DNA of 64,000 bases from Corallococcus silvisoli (GCF_009909145.1 NZ_JAAAPJ010000006.1:554189-618188); one strand, 5' to 3'. Positions 30,379-39,597 are shown, numbered from the stretch's first letter. A program made the numbers and translations. The notes: a model not told the origin generated them from the letters alone.

Positions 30379-31920
30379 TCAGTCCTTCACGCGCAAGAGG
30401 AAGATGTCCGCGCGCTGGGGCGTGAGCTTGTCCACGCCGAAGTCGGTGACGCGGTCGGAATCGCCATACAGCACCGCGTCTCCGTCTGGCAGCAGCGCCA
30501 CCGCGGGCACGGCCTCCAGCCCGTACAGCTCACCCCGGGCCTCCGGTGGGGCGGCCAGGAAGAGGCGCGAGGCGAGCGGCTGTCCGGTGGGGTCGAAGCG
30601 CTGGGTGAAGAGCTGCGCGGACCCCAGGCCGTCCTGGCCGGTGGTGCCGTTCTCCAGCCAGGAGTACGTGTAGCCCACCGCCAGCACCTCGCCGGAGTCC
30701 TGGAGGGCCACGCCCTGCACGGACGCGTCCACGCCCAGCTCGTGCGCCCAGCGCTCGGTGCCGTCCGCGGCCGCCACCGCGACGAAGGCGCTGGGCGTCG
30801 CCGCGCCCTTCAGCGACGCGCCCGCCCAGGCGAAGCCGCCCTGGAAGTCGCCGCCCAGCACCACGTCGCCCGCGGCGTCGCGGCTCACGTCCCGCACGCG
30901 GCCCTTCACGCTGGGCCGGACCTTCACCCAGTCGAGCTCGCCGGTGGCCCGGTACTGCGCCACGAACGGGCTGCCCTCGCTGGAGCCCTGCACGGCGGTG
31001 GTGCCGAAGCGCACCGTGCCCAGGAAGCGCCCCGCCACCACCACGCCGCCGTCCGCGCCTGTCGCCAGGGACAAGGGCTCCACGGCCGCGCCGTCGGACT
31101 CCGCGCTGCCCACGGCGATGGCGAGCACCGGCGTGCCGTCCGCCGCGAACACCGCCACCCCGCCGGGGGCGCCCTTCACCTCGCCGCCCAGGTCCACCGT
31201 GCCCGGCGCGGTATAGGCCACGTACAGTCGGCCCTGCGCGTCCGCGGCCACGTCCGTGACCGTCAGCTCGCCGGGGACGCGGTTCGCCCAGAGCGTGACG
31301 CCGTCCGCGGACAGCTTCGCGACGAAGGCGCCATCGCCGAGCTTGCCCGTGCCCAGGTCCGTCGTGCCCTGGAGGTTCCCGGCCACCAGCAGCGCGCCGG
31401 TCCCGTCCGCCGCCACGCGGGCGTGGACGTCGGCGCGAAGGTCCACGGGCGTGGGGTCCACGCGCACGTCGTACGCATGGGTCCACAGCGTCTGCCCCGC
31501 GCCCGAGCGCCGCGTCAGTACCAGTTGCACGCCGTCATCCGTGGGGACGCGGGCGCCCAGGTCGTCGTAGCCGTACGCCGCCGCGGTGAAGAGGTCGCCG
31601 GTGGGGTCCACCGCCAGGTCCAGCGCCAGGTCGTCCTGCGCGGTGCCCTCCTTCGCCAGCCACAGCGTCACGCCCGACGCGGGCGGCAGCTGCTCCGGCT
31701 GCGTGGTCGGAGGCGGCGTCTGGTTGGAGCCCGTGCCCGGCGGTGGCGCGTCGCCGGGCACCGAGGGCTGCTCCTTGGGAGGACACCCCGCCTTCGAGTC
31801 CTCGCAGTTGTTGGGGTCGGGCGGCGGCGCCCCGCGCCCGCACCCCCACGCTCCGCCGAACGCGAAACCCAGCACCGTCGCACCCAAGACAGTCTGGCGC
31901 CACCCCCGCCCCAGATACAT
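30379..31920 (-). CDS. Exported beta-propeller-like repeat protein
   Basis: A 513-residue secreted protein. The signal region MYLGRGWRQTVLGATVLGFAF is followed by a Cys (GAWGC) that may be lipidated, then a Pro/Thr-rich linker to about residue 80. The rest consists of recurring units such as VAADAQGRLYVAYTAPGTVDLGG and DAAGDVVLGGDFQGGFAWAG. This is the SBBP/beta-propeller pattern common in myxobacterial surface proteins. ATG 31920 has a strong GGAGGGG site and starts the signal; a longer frame upstream is not needed. Function is unknown, perhaps ligand binding at the cell surface. Confidence 0.8.
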   Translation of the reverse strand: MYLGRGWRQTVLGATVLGFAFGGAWGCGRGAPPPDPNNCEDSKAGCPPKEQPSVPGDAPPPGTGSNQTPPPTTQPEQLPPASGVTLWLAKEGTAQDDLALDLAVDPTGDLFTAAAYGYDDLGARVPTDDGVQLVLTRRSGAGQTLWTHAYDVRVDPTPVDLRADVHARVAADGTGALLVAGNLQGTTDLGTGKLGDGAFVAKLSADGVTLWANRVPGELTVTDVAADAQGRLYVAYTAPGTVDLGGEVKGAPGGVAVFAADGTPVLAIAVGSAESDGAAVEPLSLATGADGGVVVAGRFLGTVRFGTTAVQGSSEGSPFVAQYRATGELDWVKVRPSVKGRVRDVSRDAAGDVVLGGDFQGGFAWAGASLKGAATPSAFVAVAAADGTERWAHELGVDASVQGVALQDSGEVLAVGYTYSWLENGTTGQDGLGSAQLFTQRFDPTGQPLASRLFLAAPPEARGELYGLEAVPAVALLPDGDAVLYGDSDRVTDFGVDKLTPQRADIFLLRVKD

Positions 31921-32111
31921 GGAATCCCCTCCGTGTACGGCAGGGTTCTCACGCCATCCCACACCCGCAAATACAGTCCAGGAGGCTGCTCGGCCGCCCG
32001 CTGCTCAACACACCGCGCGTCACGTGCGTGGGGGACGCGGCGCCGTGGACGGGCGCCGCGACCGCCCAGGAAGGCCGTCGCGTTTACCCACCCAGCGCTC
32101 AAAGCCAGACA

Positions 32112-33368
32112 CTACCGCCAGAAGCCGATGGAGACGCCCCAGTTGGAGTAGCGGCTCGCCAGGTCGAACGACGCGGTGATGGCCCAGTCCTCCCAGTAGC
32201 GCAGCACGAACAGCTCGAAGCCGCCGGTGACGTGCGGCCGGGGGTTGCGGCCCGGGAAGGGGGACGGCTCCAGCCAGGTGCCCGCGCGCAGGCGCAGCAG
32301 GCCCGGGAAGGTGTCCCATTCGGTGCCCAGGCGCGGCTGGAAGGTGGCCTTGTCGCCCACGCGCTGCGGCTCCGCCGAGGAGGCGAACGAGCGCGACGGC
32401 ACCGCGTTGCTCACGCTGGAGATGAGGTCCACCTGCGCGGTGATGAGCCACCGGCCAGCCAGCGCGTCCCGCGGCTCCTCCTCCGGCACCGGCAGCGCGT
32501 CCCCCTCCACCTGGAGTTGCCGCCGCGCGGCCGGGGACAGCCGGTTGTAGCGGTGCGCGCCCTCGCCCAGCCGCCAGCTGGCGCCCAGGGAGAGGACCGC
32601 GGGGGACACCACGGCCGCGTAGATGCGGCGGCCCGCGATGAAGGGGCTCTGGCCGTCGTCGCGCCGCCAGCCGGCCACCACCTCCGGCCGCACCGCCACG
32701 CCAATGCGGTAGGGGCGCCCGTGCGGACGGAACAGCATGTCCACCGCCACGCCGGTGTCGCCGTAGCGCCAGGACTCGTCGCCCAGCTCGCTGAAGCTCG
32801 CCTGCGCGGAGAAGATGCCCAGCGACAGGATGAAGTCATCCTGGCCAAAGGCCACGGAGCCCGCGAGCACGGACTGGGTGAGGGACACGCGCAGCTTGCC
32901 GCCCTCGCCCCGGCAGGCGGTGGTGATGCAGTAGCCCGTGCGGCTGTTGCGCCACAGGAAGCCGATGCCGAAGCGCTTGTATTGCAGCATCAGCGCGCCC
33001 AGCAGCTGCCGGCTGTCCACGGATTCATCGGCCTGGCCGTCGTTGTCCACGTCCCGCCGCTGGGTGCCGGTGAAGGGCAGGTCCAGCCAGGACAGGGTGA
33101 CGCCCAGGTCCCAGTCGCGGTCCAGGGAGGCGCTGCGCTGCGCCAGGGCGGAGAGGTTGCTGGGGAAGCCCGCGGCGCCCTCCGCGATGCCCACGTACGC
33201 GCCGCCCAGGCCCACCACGCGCGCCGACCCCAGGAGCGCGCCGGAGTTGAAGTACAGCCGCTCCGGGCGGGGCTCCGTGGGGGTGTCGTCCTGGGCGGAG
33301 GCCGGGAGCGCGGCGAGGAGCGCCGCGCACGCCAGGGCCACCGCCGTCCCGCGCAAGCCGTGAATCAC
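32112..33368 (-). CDS. Outer-membrane beta-barrel protein (TraF/OmpP1-like shape)
   Basis: The 418 residues have a signal peptide (VIHGLRGTAVALACAALLAA, cleavage near ASAQ). Features then include SARVVGLGGAYVGIAEGAAGFPSNLSALAQRS, a start typical of FadL/TraF-like barrels. Many amphipathic strands follow, ending in SNWGVSIGFWR with a C-terminal aromatic. A DVDNDGQADE segment near residue 110 resembles a calcium-binding loop. The start is GTG 33368, which overlaps the TGA of the upstream pterin dehydratase gene (GTGA), so the two are translationally coupled; the link between them is not understood. Confidence 0.8.
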   Translation of the reverse strand: MIHGLRGTAVALACAALLAALPASAQDDTPTEPRPERLYFNSGALLGSARVVGLGGAYVGIAEGAAGFPSNLSALAQRSASLDRDWDLGVTLSWLDLPFTGTQRRDVDNDGQADESVDSRQLLGALMLQYKRFGIGFLWRNSRTGYCITTACRGEGGKLRVSLTQSVLAGSVAFGQDDFILSLGIFSAQASFSELGDESWRYGDTGVAVDMLFRPHGRPYRIGVAVRPEVVAGWRRDDGQSPFIAGRRIYAAVVSPAVLSLGASWRLGEGAHRYNRLSPAARRQLQVEGDALPVPEEEPRDALAGRWLITAQVDLISSVSNAVPSRSFASSAEPQRVGDKATFQPRLGTEWDTFPGLLRLRAGTWLEPSPFPGRNPRPHVTGGFELFVLRYWEDWAITASFDLASRYSNWGVSIGFWR

Positions 33369-33676
33369 CGACCGCCGGCCCCTTCGCTGAAGAGGCGGTC
33401 CGCCTCCGCGGCCAGGCCGGTGTCGCGGGAGGTGAGGCCGCCCGCGTCGTGGGTCACCAGCGCCAGCGTCACCTTGCGCCACCGGATGTCGATGTCCGGG
33501 TGGTGGTCCGCGGCCTCCGCGGCCTTCGCCACGCGCTCCACGAAGGCGATGCCCTCCAGGAAGGAGGGCGCTTCGTAGGTCCGGCGGATCATCCCGCCCT
33601 CGTGCTTCCAGGCGGGGTGGTTGGAGAGGAAGGTCTGGAGCGCATCCGGGGTCAGCAACGTGCGGTCGTAGGCCAT
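33365..33676 (-). CDS. phhB: 4a-hydroxytetrahydrobiopterin dehydratase (pterin-4-alpha-carbinolamine dehydratase)
   Basis: The 103 residues match the full length of the PCD/PhhB family. It dehydrates 4a-hydroxytetrahydropterin to regenerate the cofactor of aromatic amino-acid hydroxylases. The signature is EAADHHPDIDIRWRKVTLAL, holding the active-site His pair and the conserved HPDI and W-x-K-V. The start ATG 33676 gives the normal N-terminus. No hydroxylase gene lies in the window. It overlaps the start of the downstream barrel gene by four bases. Confidence 0.95.
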   Translation of the reverse strand: MAYDRTLLTPDALQTFLSNHPAWKHEGGMIRRTYEAPSFLEGIAFVERVAKAAEAADHHPDIDIRWRKVTLALVTHDAGGLTSRDTGLAAEADRLFSEGAGGR

Positions 33677-33750
33677 GACGGCCGTTCTACCCGCTCCTCC
33701 GCCCGATGGAAGCCCCGGCGCGTCAGGGTGCCCGGCTTGGGGGTCTCACC

Positions 33751-35235
33751 TCATGCCTTCGAAACCGCCTGCTTCCATTTTTCCAGGTGGCGCGCGCGCA
33801 CCTCGGGCTTCATCTTCGGCTTGAAGGTGCGGTCCGCCTTCCACGCGCGGCGGATGGCGTCCGGGCTGGTCCACACGCCCGCGCCCAGGCCGCCCAGGAA
33901 GGCCGCGCCCAGGGACGTGGTCTCCAGGTTGCGCGGGCGCACCACCGGCACGCCCAGCAGGTCCGCCTGATACTGCATGAGCAGGTTGTTGGCCGCCGCG
34001 CCGCCGTCCGCCTTGAAGGTGGGGATGTCCCGCCCGCTGTCGCGGCGCATGGCGTCCGCCAGGTCGTGGATTTGAAGGGCCACGCCCTCCAGCGTCGCGC
34101 GCGCCAGGTGCGCCACGGTGGTGGACCGGTCGATGCCGGCGAACAGGCCCCGCGCCTCCGGGCGCCAGTGGGGCGCGCCCAGGCCCGCGAGCGCCGGGAC
34201 GAAGACGACGTCGCCGGAGTCCTTCACGCTGGCGGCCAGCGCCTCCACGTCCGGGGCCTTCTTGATGACCTTGAGCCCGTCGCGCAGCCACTGCACGGCG
34301 GCGCCCGCGATGAAGGAGCTGCCCTCCAGCGCGTAGTGCGTGGTGTTGCCCAGCTTCCACGCCACGGTGGTGAGCAGGCCCGCGGTGGAGCGCACCGGCT
34401 GGGTGCCGGTGTTCATCAGCAGGAAGGCGCCGGTGCCGTAGGTGCACTTGGATTCGCCCGTCTTGAAGCACGCCTGCCCGAAGAGGGCCGCCTGCTGGTC
34501 GCCGGCCATGCCCGCCACCAGGATGCCGTCCGGCAGGCTCTTCATGCCGCGCGTCGTGCCGTACACCTCCGCGTTGCCGCGGATCTCCGGGAGGCACGCG
34601 CGGGGCACCTCCAGCAGCGAGCACAGCTCGTCGTCCCACGCGAGCGTGCGCAGGTCCATCAGCAGGGTGCGGCTGGCATTGGACACGTCGGTGACGTGGG
34701 CGGCGCCGCCGGTGAGCTTGTAGACGAGCCACGAGTCCATGGTGCCGAAGCACACGTCGCCGCGCTCGGCGCGCTTCCGGGCGCCCTTCAGGTGGCTGAA
34801 GAGCCAGGTGAGCTTGGTGCCGGAGAAGTAGGGGTCCAGCACGAGGCCCGTGACTTCGCGCACGCGCGGTTCGACCCCCTGGGCCTTGAGCCGCTGACAG
34901 ATGTCGGCCGTCCGGCGGTCCTGCCAGACGATGGCGCGGCCCAGGGGCTCGCCCGTGTCGCGGGCCCACAGGCCGGTCGTCTCGCGCTGGTTGGTGATGC
35001 CCACCACGGCGATGTCTCGGCCGGTGAGGCCCGCGTGCTTGAGCGCGCGGGCGATGCACCACTCGCTGCTGGCCCAGATGTCGTTCAGGTCGTGCTCCAC
35101 CCACGACGGCTTGGGGAAGTGCTGGGGCAGCTCCTTGTAGGAGCGCCCCACCACCTGCAACCGGGCATCGAGGATGGAGACGTGCGTGCCAGTGGTGCCC
35201 TGGTCCAGCGCCAGGACGTATTTCGCCTTCGCCAT
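33751..35235 (-). CDS. glpK: Glycerol kinase
   Basis: A 494-residue FGGY-family kinase that phosphorylates glycerol to sn-glycerol 3-phosphate. Motifs seen are the phosphate-1 loop LALDQGTTGTHVSI, the substrate residues in GITNQRETTGLW and VWQDRRTADIC, and TYGTGAFLLMNTG. The FGGY signatures are GAPHWRPEARG and ADGGAAANNLLMQYQADLLG. Length and motif spacing are normal. No glpF or glpD is adjacent, so it is a stand-alone gene here. The 210-bp upstream spacer should carry its promoter; no operator was recognised. Confidence 0.97.
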   Translation of the reverse strand: MAKAKYVLALDQGTTGTHVSILDARLQVVGRSYKELPQHFPKPSWVEHDLNDIWASSEWCIARALKHAGLTGRDIAVVGITNQRETTGLWARDTGEPLGRAIVWQDRRTADICQRLKAQGVEPRVREVTGLVLDPYFSGTKLTWLFSHLKGARKRAERGDVCFGTMDSWLVYKLTGGAAHVTDVSNASRTLLMDLRTLAWDDELCSLLEVPRACLPEIRGNAEVYGTTRGMKSLPDGILVAGMAGDQQAALFGQACFKTGESKCTYGTGAFLLMNTGTQPVRSTAGLLTTVAWKLGNTTHYALEGSSFIAGAAVQWLRDGLKVIKKAPDVEALAASVKDSGDVVFVPALAGLGAPHWRPEARGLFAGIDRSTTVAHLARATLEGVALQIHDLADAMRRDSGRDIPTFKADGGAAANNLLMQYQADLLGVPVVRPRNLETTSLGAAFLGGLGAGVWTSPDAIRRAWKADRTFKPKMKPEVRARHLEKWKQAVSKA

Positions 35236-35445
35236 GCGTGCGAGTCCTCTTTCGTCGGCCGGTGGCCGGACACGGAGGAGGACCCTACCCCAAGCGGGGC
35301 CGCGCGCAGGGGGGCCGCGTGCGGGATGTCAGGCACCAGGAGATGTCCGTGGAACGCTCCCGTACCTGTGAGGGACCGATGCGGGCCGCGCCTTGCCGGG
35401 GGAAGTCCACGGTACTTCCCAGCGCCTCCCGTCACGGTGGCCCGC

Positions 35446-35673
35446 TCAATACCCCGCGGCGTGGGAGCGGCTGTTGAGGAAGCGGCGCAGGCCGTAGGCG
35501 CCCAGCCCCGCGAGGATGAGCCGCCCGAGCGCGCTGCCCGGGCCCGCGGACCGGCGCCCCCGGTATCCGTAGCCGATGGGATGACGGCCGTACGCGCTGC
35601 GTCCCCGGTTCCAACCCCTTCCCCTGAAGACGCTCCGACGGGGGCCGCCCAGCAGGTTCGATAGCAATGGCAT
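35446..35673 (-). CDS. Small hypothetical protein, Arg/Gly/Tyr-rich
   Basis: The 75 residues start MPLLSNLLGG and continue with an Arg/Gly/Tyr-rich stretch (GRGWNRGRSAYGRH, IGYGYRGRR). A short hydrophobic helix (LGRLILAGLGAYGL) lies near the C-terminus. A good GGAGTG ribosome site about 7 bases before ATG 35673 argues that it is real. The composition suggests a membrane-associated or nucleic-acid-binding small protein, but no family was recognised. Confidence 0.55.
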   Translation of the reverse strand: MPLLSNLLGGPRRSVFRGRGWNRGRSAYGRHPIGYGYRGRRSAGPGSALGRLILAGLGAYGLRRFLNSRSHAAGY

Positions 35674-35869
35674 GGTGTCACTCCGTGATGAGGGCGTGTG
35701 CGCTTTCTAAACTGGGCCTCACGCGGCGCGGCGACACCCCACGTCCAGGAGGGCGCGCCCGAACCGCTGTCTCACCGGAAGGAGGGCGGGCGGCCAAGCG
35801 CAATCACAGACATCCTCGCGGACGCCGTTGCCCGGGCGCGGCGGCCGGGGCAACGGCCGCCGCGCCCAC

Positions 35870-37189
35870 TCAGTAGCCCACGCGCAGACAGCCCGGTGGC
35901 AGCGCGGCCTCCAGGCGCTTCACCTCCGCCGGGGGGACGCGGTCGAGTCCCAGCTTGAACTGCTTGAGTCCGGCGAGCCGGGAGAGGTTCCCAGGCAGGG
36001 CGGTCAGGTTCCCCTGGAAGAACCCGGCGTGGGTCAGCCCGGGCATCCGCGCCATGCCGGCCACCAGCGCTTCAAGGCGCGCGGGTGGCGTCTGGAAGAA
36101 GCGCCACCACCAGAGCTTCTTGAGTCGCGGCAGCCGGAGCAGCACCTGGGGAAAGTCCTCCAGCGCCATCGCGTCGAGGTACAGCTCCTCCAGCGTCTCC
36201 AGCTCGCTGAACGCGTCCGGGAGCCGCGTGAGCTTGTCGCAATACCGCAGGCTCAGCGACTGGAGCGCGGGGAGGCGGCAGAGCTCCACGGGGAGGGTCG
36301 TCAGCGGGAGGGACTCCAGGGAGAGGACCCGCAGCGCCTTCAGCTCGCCAATGCGAGGGGAGAGCGCCTCGATGTCGTTGCTGTCGAGCGTGAGCTCCTC
36401 CAGCCAGGTGAGCGAGAAGAGCGCCTCGGGGAGGGTCTTCAGTTGTTTCAGCGGGAGCCCGAGCCGAGGGATTTGCTCGCCACGCGCCGCCTTCGCCTTC
36501 ACGGCGGCGATGGCCTTGTCCGCCGGGCTGATCCGCGTGTCCTCCAGCACGGGCTCCCCCGCGCGCAGCTTCGCCAGGAGCCCTTGCGGGTCGAGCGTCG
36601 ATTCGAGGACGCCATCCTCGTCTTCTTCCACCGCGCGCCAGGTGCCGGGAAGGAGCGCGTCGTGCGGAGGGAGCCGCTGGCGAGGGGCGCCCGCGGTGGT
36701 GAGGTTGGTGCCCACGAGCACCTCCACGTCGAGCGCTCCCTGGACCAGGAGGTGGTGGCCCCCCTCGGCGAGGGTGTTCGCCGTCAGCCCCCCCGCGACG
36801 CAGAAGAGGTCGTCATTCAGCGAGGCGCCGAAGAGGAGTCCGTGGATCCGCGCGTCGCCCGCGACGAACAGGGTGGAGAACGTCGCGATGTTCTCCGCCT
36901 CCAGGTCTCCCAGCACCACCAGGAGGGTGTGGTCGGCCGCGTGTCCGTCCTCGAGCAGGCCGTTGATCCGGACGTTGCCGGAGACGACGAGCGGCCTGGG
37001 CCCGATGACCAGCGAGTCCGCCTCCAGGTCTCCTTCGTGGAAGAGGACGCCGTTCTCCGCGGTGCCTTGCCACCCCGGGGCCAGTCGCGCCGACCAGCCA
37101 GGGCCCGCCGCCGCCTCCACGCGGGGCCACAGCTCCTTCGCGGACACCTCTCGTCCCCACACCTCCGCCGCGTCCTTTTTCTCCACCAT
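35870..37189 (-). CDS. Fusion of beta-helix-like repeats and leucine-rich repeats
   Basis: A 439-residue cytoplasmic-looking protein. Residues about 50-165 form repeating strands with the pattern L-V-x-G-D-L-x-A-x (for example HTLLVVLGDLEAENIAT and TLFVAGDARIHGLLFG), like a polymer-forming or beta-solenoid domain. Residues about 250-430 are typical leucine-rich repeats (LEELTLDSNDIEALSPRIGEL, LRVLSLESLPLTTLPVELC). No signal peptide. ATG 37189 (MVEKKDAAEV) was chosen because a GGGGGAG site lies upstream; an ATG 15 codons earlier is possible. Role unknown, probably protein-protein interaction. Confidence 0.78.
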   Translation of the reverse strand: MVEKKDAAEVWGREVSAKELWPRVEAAAGPGWSARLAPGWQGTAENGVLFHEGDLEADSLVIGPRPLVVSGNVRINGLLEDGHAADHTLLVVLGDLEAENIATFSTLFVAGDARIHGLLFGASLNDDLFCVAGGLTANTLAEGGHHLLVQGALDVEVLVGTNLTTAGAPRQRLPPHDALLPGTWRAVEEDEDGVLESTLDPQGLLAKLRAGEPVLEDTRISPADKAIAAVKAKAARGEQIPRLGLPLKQLKTLPEALFSLTWLEELTLDSNDIEALSPRIGELKALRVLSLESLPLTTLPVELCRLPALQSLSLRYCDKLTRLPDAFSELETLEELYLDAMALEDFPQVLLRLPRLKKLWWWRFFQTPPARLEALVAGMARMPGLTHAGFFQGNLTALPGNLSRLAGLKQFKLGLDRVPPAEVKRLEAALPPGCLRVGY

Positions 37190-37431
37190 GTCGCTGGAAC
37201 TCCCCCTCTTCGCATGGAGGCCGTGTGCTCGCATGGCTCCAGGTCCTGGCGCGGCTGGGAGTGTATTCGACGGGAGCGCGGCCGGGGGTTCAGCAGGGCA
37301 CTGACGGTTTGGGGAGGGCGCAGCCCGCGGAGGCGTCGGTGATAGGTAGGGCGGACCCCATCACGCGCGGGGGGCCGTCATCCCCTCGGGACGGACCCCC
37401 GCGTTCTTCGCGGGACGACAGGGAGCGGTGC

Positions 37432-37848
37432 ATGGCGTCGGTGGACACGGACAGGCAGCAGTTGATGGCGTTGCTGGAGCAGTACCGCGCGGGCTTCGAG
37501 GCCCTGGACGTCGCCCGGCTCCAGGCGCTCTGGGATCGCGAGTACCCGCACCTCGTCTACGTCCCGCAGGAGCGAGCGAAGCCGGTGCAGGGCTGGGTGG
37601 GCATCGCGAAGTACTACGACGGCCTCCGGGACCATCTGGCGAAGGGCGCGCGCATGTCCCTGGCGGACGTGTGGCTCGACGTGATGGGGGAGACGGCCTT
37701 CGCCTTCCTCACCTACCACTACGAGGGGGCGCGGGTGGACATCGAGGGCCCGTACGCGAACGACGGGCGCGTGAGCTTCGTCTTCCACCGCAAGGCCGGG
37801 ACGTGGAAGGCGATCCACTACCACGAGTCCGCTCCCGGCCCGGTGTGA
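37432..37848 (+). CDS. SnoaL/DUF4440-like (NTF2-fold) protein
   Basis: The 138 residues show a cone-shaped NTF2-like pattern: N-terminal helices (LMALLEQYRAGFEALDVARL), then strands such as FAFLTYHYEGARVD and VSFVFHRKAGTWKAIHYHES. The last strand ends in the usual W-K-I-x-H-x-H-x-S motif. Such proteins are ketosteroid-isomerase-like enzymes or ligand-binding domains; the substrate cannot be told. ATG 37432 follows a GGGAGCGG site. It is convergent with the epimerase gene 6 bp downstream. Confidence 0.8.
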   Translation: MASVDTDRQQLMALLEQYRAGFEALDVARLQALWDREYPHLVYVPQERAKPVQGWVGIAKYYDGLRDHLAKGARMSLADVWLDVMGETAFAFLTYHYEGARVDIEGPYANDGRVSFVFHRKAGTWKAIHYHESAPGPV

Positions 37849-37854
37849 GCGGGC

Positions 37855-38838
37855 CTACGCCCGGGGGACGAGCCCCTGGTCGCGCAGGAAGGCCAGCGTG
37901 CGCGCCACGCCGTCCGTGAGCGGGGTGGGGCGGAAGCCCAGCTCGCGCTGTGCCTTGGAGGCGTTCACGTGGGCCTCCCAGCGCATGAACGAGAGCTGGC
38001 CCGGAGCGACGAGCGGCGTGAAGGGGAACACGCGCGCGAGCGGCGCGGACACGCGGGCCAGGGCCTCCATCAGGAAGACGGGCGCCACGGCGGGCGGCTT
38101 GCCGGCCCCCGCGGCCTGATGGATGGCGAGGGCGAGGTCCGCGTTGCTCACGTACTGGTCGGAGACGAGGTAGCGCTCGCCGTTGACGCCGCGTCCAGCG
38201 GCGGCGAGGTGCGCGTCGGTGACGCCGTCCACGTAGACCACGGACATGCCGCCCGGCGGGAGCAGCGGGGCCTTCTTGTTGAGCAGCTGGATGAAGAAGG
38301 AGTTGAGGCCCACGTGCACGGGGCTGGGACCGTAGACGGCGGACGGGTTGACGTAGACGACGTCCAGGCCCTGCTGGCGGATGGCCTCCACGGCGCGCTC
38401 GGCATCCTGCTTGGAGCGCTCGTAGGCGGTGGGCTTGTGCTGGTGGTCGATGTTGGCTTCGGTGAGCTCCCCGCCCCGGGGCGCGCCAAAGACATCCATG
38501 GTGGAGGTGTAGACCACGCGGCGCACCTTCGCGGCGTGCGCGGCGGACAGGACGTTCACGCTGCCCTGGCGGTTCACGCGGTCGAAGATGCTGTCATCGC
38601 GCTGCCACTGCTCCGGCATGCCCGCGGCGTGGAAGACGAGCTCCACGTCCTGCATCGCGGCGGGCAGCGTGCCCGGGGAGGTGATGTCCCCGGGGATGAG
38701 CCGCACGGAGGCGGGGAGCAGCTTCGCGGCCCGGGCCGGGTCCCGCACGAGCGCGCTTACGGAGTCCCCCTGCTTCGCGAGCCGCTGGGCGATGGCGTTG
38801 CCGATGAGGCCGGTGGCCCCGGTGACGAGGACGTTCAT
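37855..38838 (-). CDS. Extended short-chain dehydrogenase/NAD-dependent epimerase
   Basis: A 327-residue Rossmann-fold oxidoreductase or epimerase. The NAD(P) motif is GATGLIG (residues 7-13), the catalytic pair is YERSK (Tyr and Lys), with Thr in VVYTSTMDVFG. VNPSAVYGPSPVH is typical of dihydroflavonol-reductase-like and 3-beta-HSD-like members. Substrate is unknown. It is divergent from the TetR-regulated region only across 65 bp of its own upstream DNA, with the TetR gene on the same strand. Confidence 0.88.
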   Translation of the reverse strand: MNVLVTGATGLIGNAIAQRLAKQGDSVSALVRDPARAAKLLPASVRLIPGDITSPGTLPAAMQDVELVFHAAGMPEQWQRDDSIFDRVNRQGSVNVLSAAHAAKVRRVVYTSTMDVFGAPRGGELTEANIDHQHKPTAYERSKQDAERAVEAIRQQGLDVVYVNPSAVYGPSPVHVGLNSFFIQLLNKKAPLLPPGGMSVVYVDGVTDAHLAAAGRGVNGERYLVSDQYVSNADLALAIHQAAGAGKPPAVAPVFLMEALARVSAPLARVFPFTPLVAPGQLSFMRWEAHVNASKAQRELGFRPTPLTDGVARTLAFLRDQGLVPRA

Positions 38839-38903
38839 GGGCCCGGCAATCTAGCCGGGTCGCCGGGTTTCCTGGAGGGGACCGGTTTCGTGGACCCGAC
38901 CGA

Positions 38904-39521
38904 TCAACGTTTCCGCGCGCCATGCGTGACGGCCGCCTCGCGCGCGGGGCGGAGCCCATCGATGAACATGCCGGTGAGGCGTGGAATGCGCTTGGGCCCG
39001 GACGCGTCCTGCGCGGCGGAGAGGGAGATCGCCATCGCCATGCACACCACGTCATCCAGGGAGATGTCGCCGCGAACCTCTCCCGCGCGCTGCGCGGCCT
39101 CCAGCAGGCGCTGTCCTTCCTCCGTCGTCGCGTGACACCCCACGGTGCCGCTCCGCAGCACGATGCCCAGCGACGCCGCGAGCCCCTGGTAGAGGCCCGC
39201 GTAGTGCACCAGCTCCTCCAGGAAGAGGCGCAGGGCTTCGAGCGCCGACACGGAAGCCGACCGCTCGCGGCTCTCCTGCGCGAGCTTCAGGAACCGCTCG
39301 TCACAGGTCGCGCCGAGCAGCGCCTCGCGCGTCGGGAAGTGGCGGTAGAGCGTCCCGATGCCGACGCCCGCCTCCTTCGCCACGTCATTGAGCGACGCGT
39401 CCGCGCCGCGCTCGGAGAACACGGCGTCGGCCGCCACGAGCAGCCTGTCGCGATTGCGCCGCGCATCCGCGCGCATGGCGCCGCCGGTCGCGTCGTCCGT
39501 CGATGTCTTCGGGAGCTTCAT
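38904..39521 (-). CDS. TetR-family transcriptional repressor
   Basis: A 205-residue regulator. The N-terminal helix-turn-helix is ASLNDVAKEAGVGIGTLYRHFPTREAL split by its turn, preceded by RNRDRLLVAADAVFSERG. The C-terminal ligand domain (about 85-195) matches the bacterial SbtR-like TetR group. ATG 39521 places the HTH at the usual distance. It is divergent from an NmrA-like gene, and the 76-bp space between contains a 48-bp palindrome that overlaps both promoters, the likely operator. It should repress itself and that gene until a ligand binds. Confidence 0.92.
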   Translation of the reverse strand: MKLPKTSTDDATGGAMRADARRNRDRLLVAADAVFSERGADASLNDVAKEAGVGIGTLYRHFPTREALLGATCDERFLKLAQESRERSASVSALEALRLFLEELVHYAGLYQGLAASLGIVLRSGTVGCHATTEEGQRLLEAAQRAGEVRGDISLDDVVCMAMAISLSAAQDASGPKRIPRLTGMFIDGLRPAREAAVTHGARKR

Positions 39522-39530
39522 TGCCACTTG

Positions 39531-39578
39531 ATAAGCGGAGCATAGCTCCGTATTTAAACGGAGCAACCATCCGCTTAT
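39531..39578. promoter_or_regulatory. Concentric 48-bp palindrome, probable TetR operator and divergent promoter
   Basis: Two perfect inverted repeats share one centre (39554.5): outer 9-bp arms at 39531-39539 and 39570-39578, inner 7-bp arms at 39545-39551 and 39558-39564 around ATTTAA. The AT-rich core in very GC-rich DNA suggests the -10 elements lie inside. Position between the divergent TetR and NmrA genes supports binding of two TetR dimers. Confidence 0.8.
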
Positions 39579-39597
39579 CCGAAGAAAGGCAGATGTG

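Noticed and set aside
35400..35420. 7-bp hairpin downstream of the small Arg/Gly/Tyr-rich gene as a terminator
   Set aside because: The stem is short with no T run in the direction of that gene, so it was not listed as a feature.
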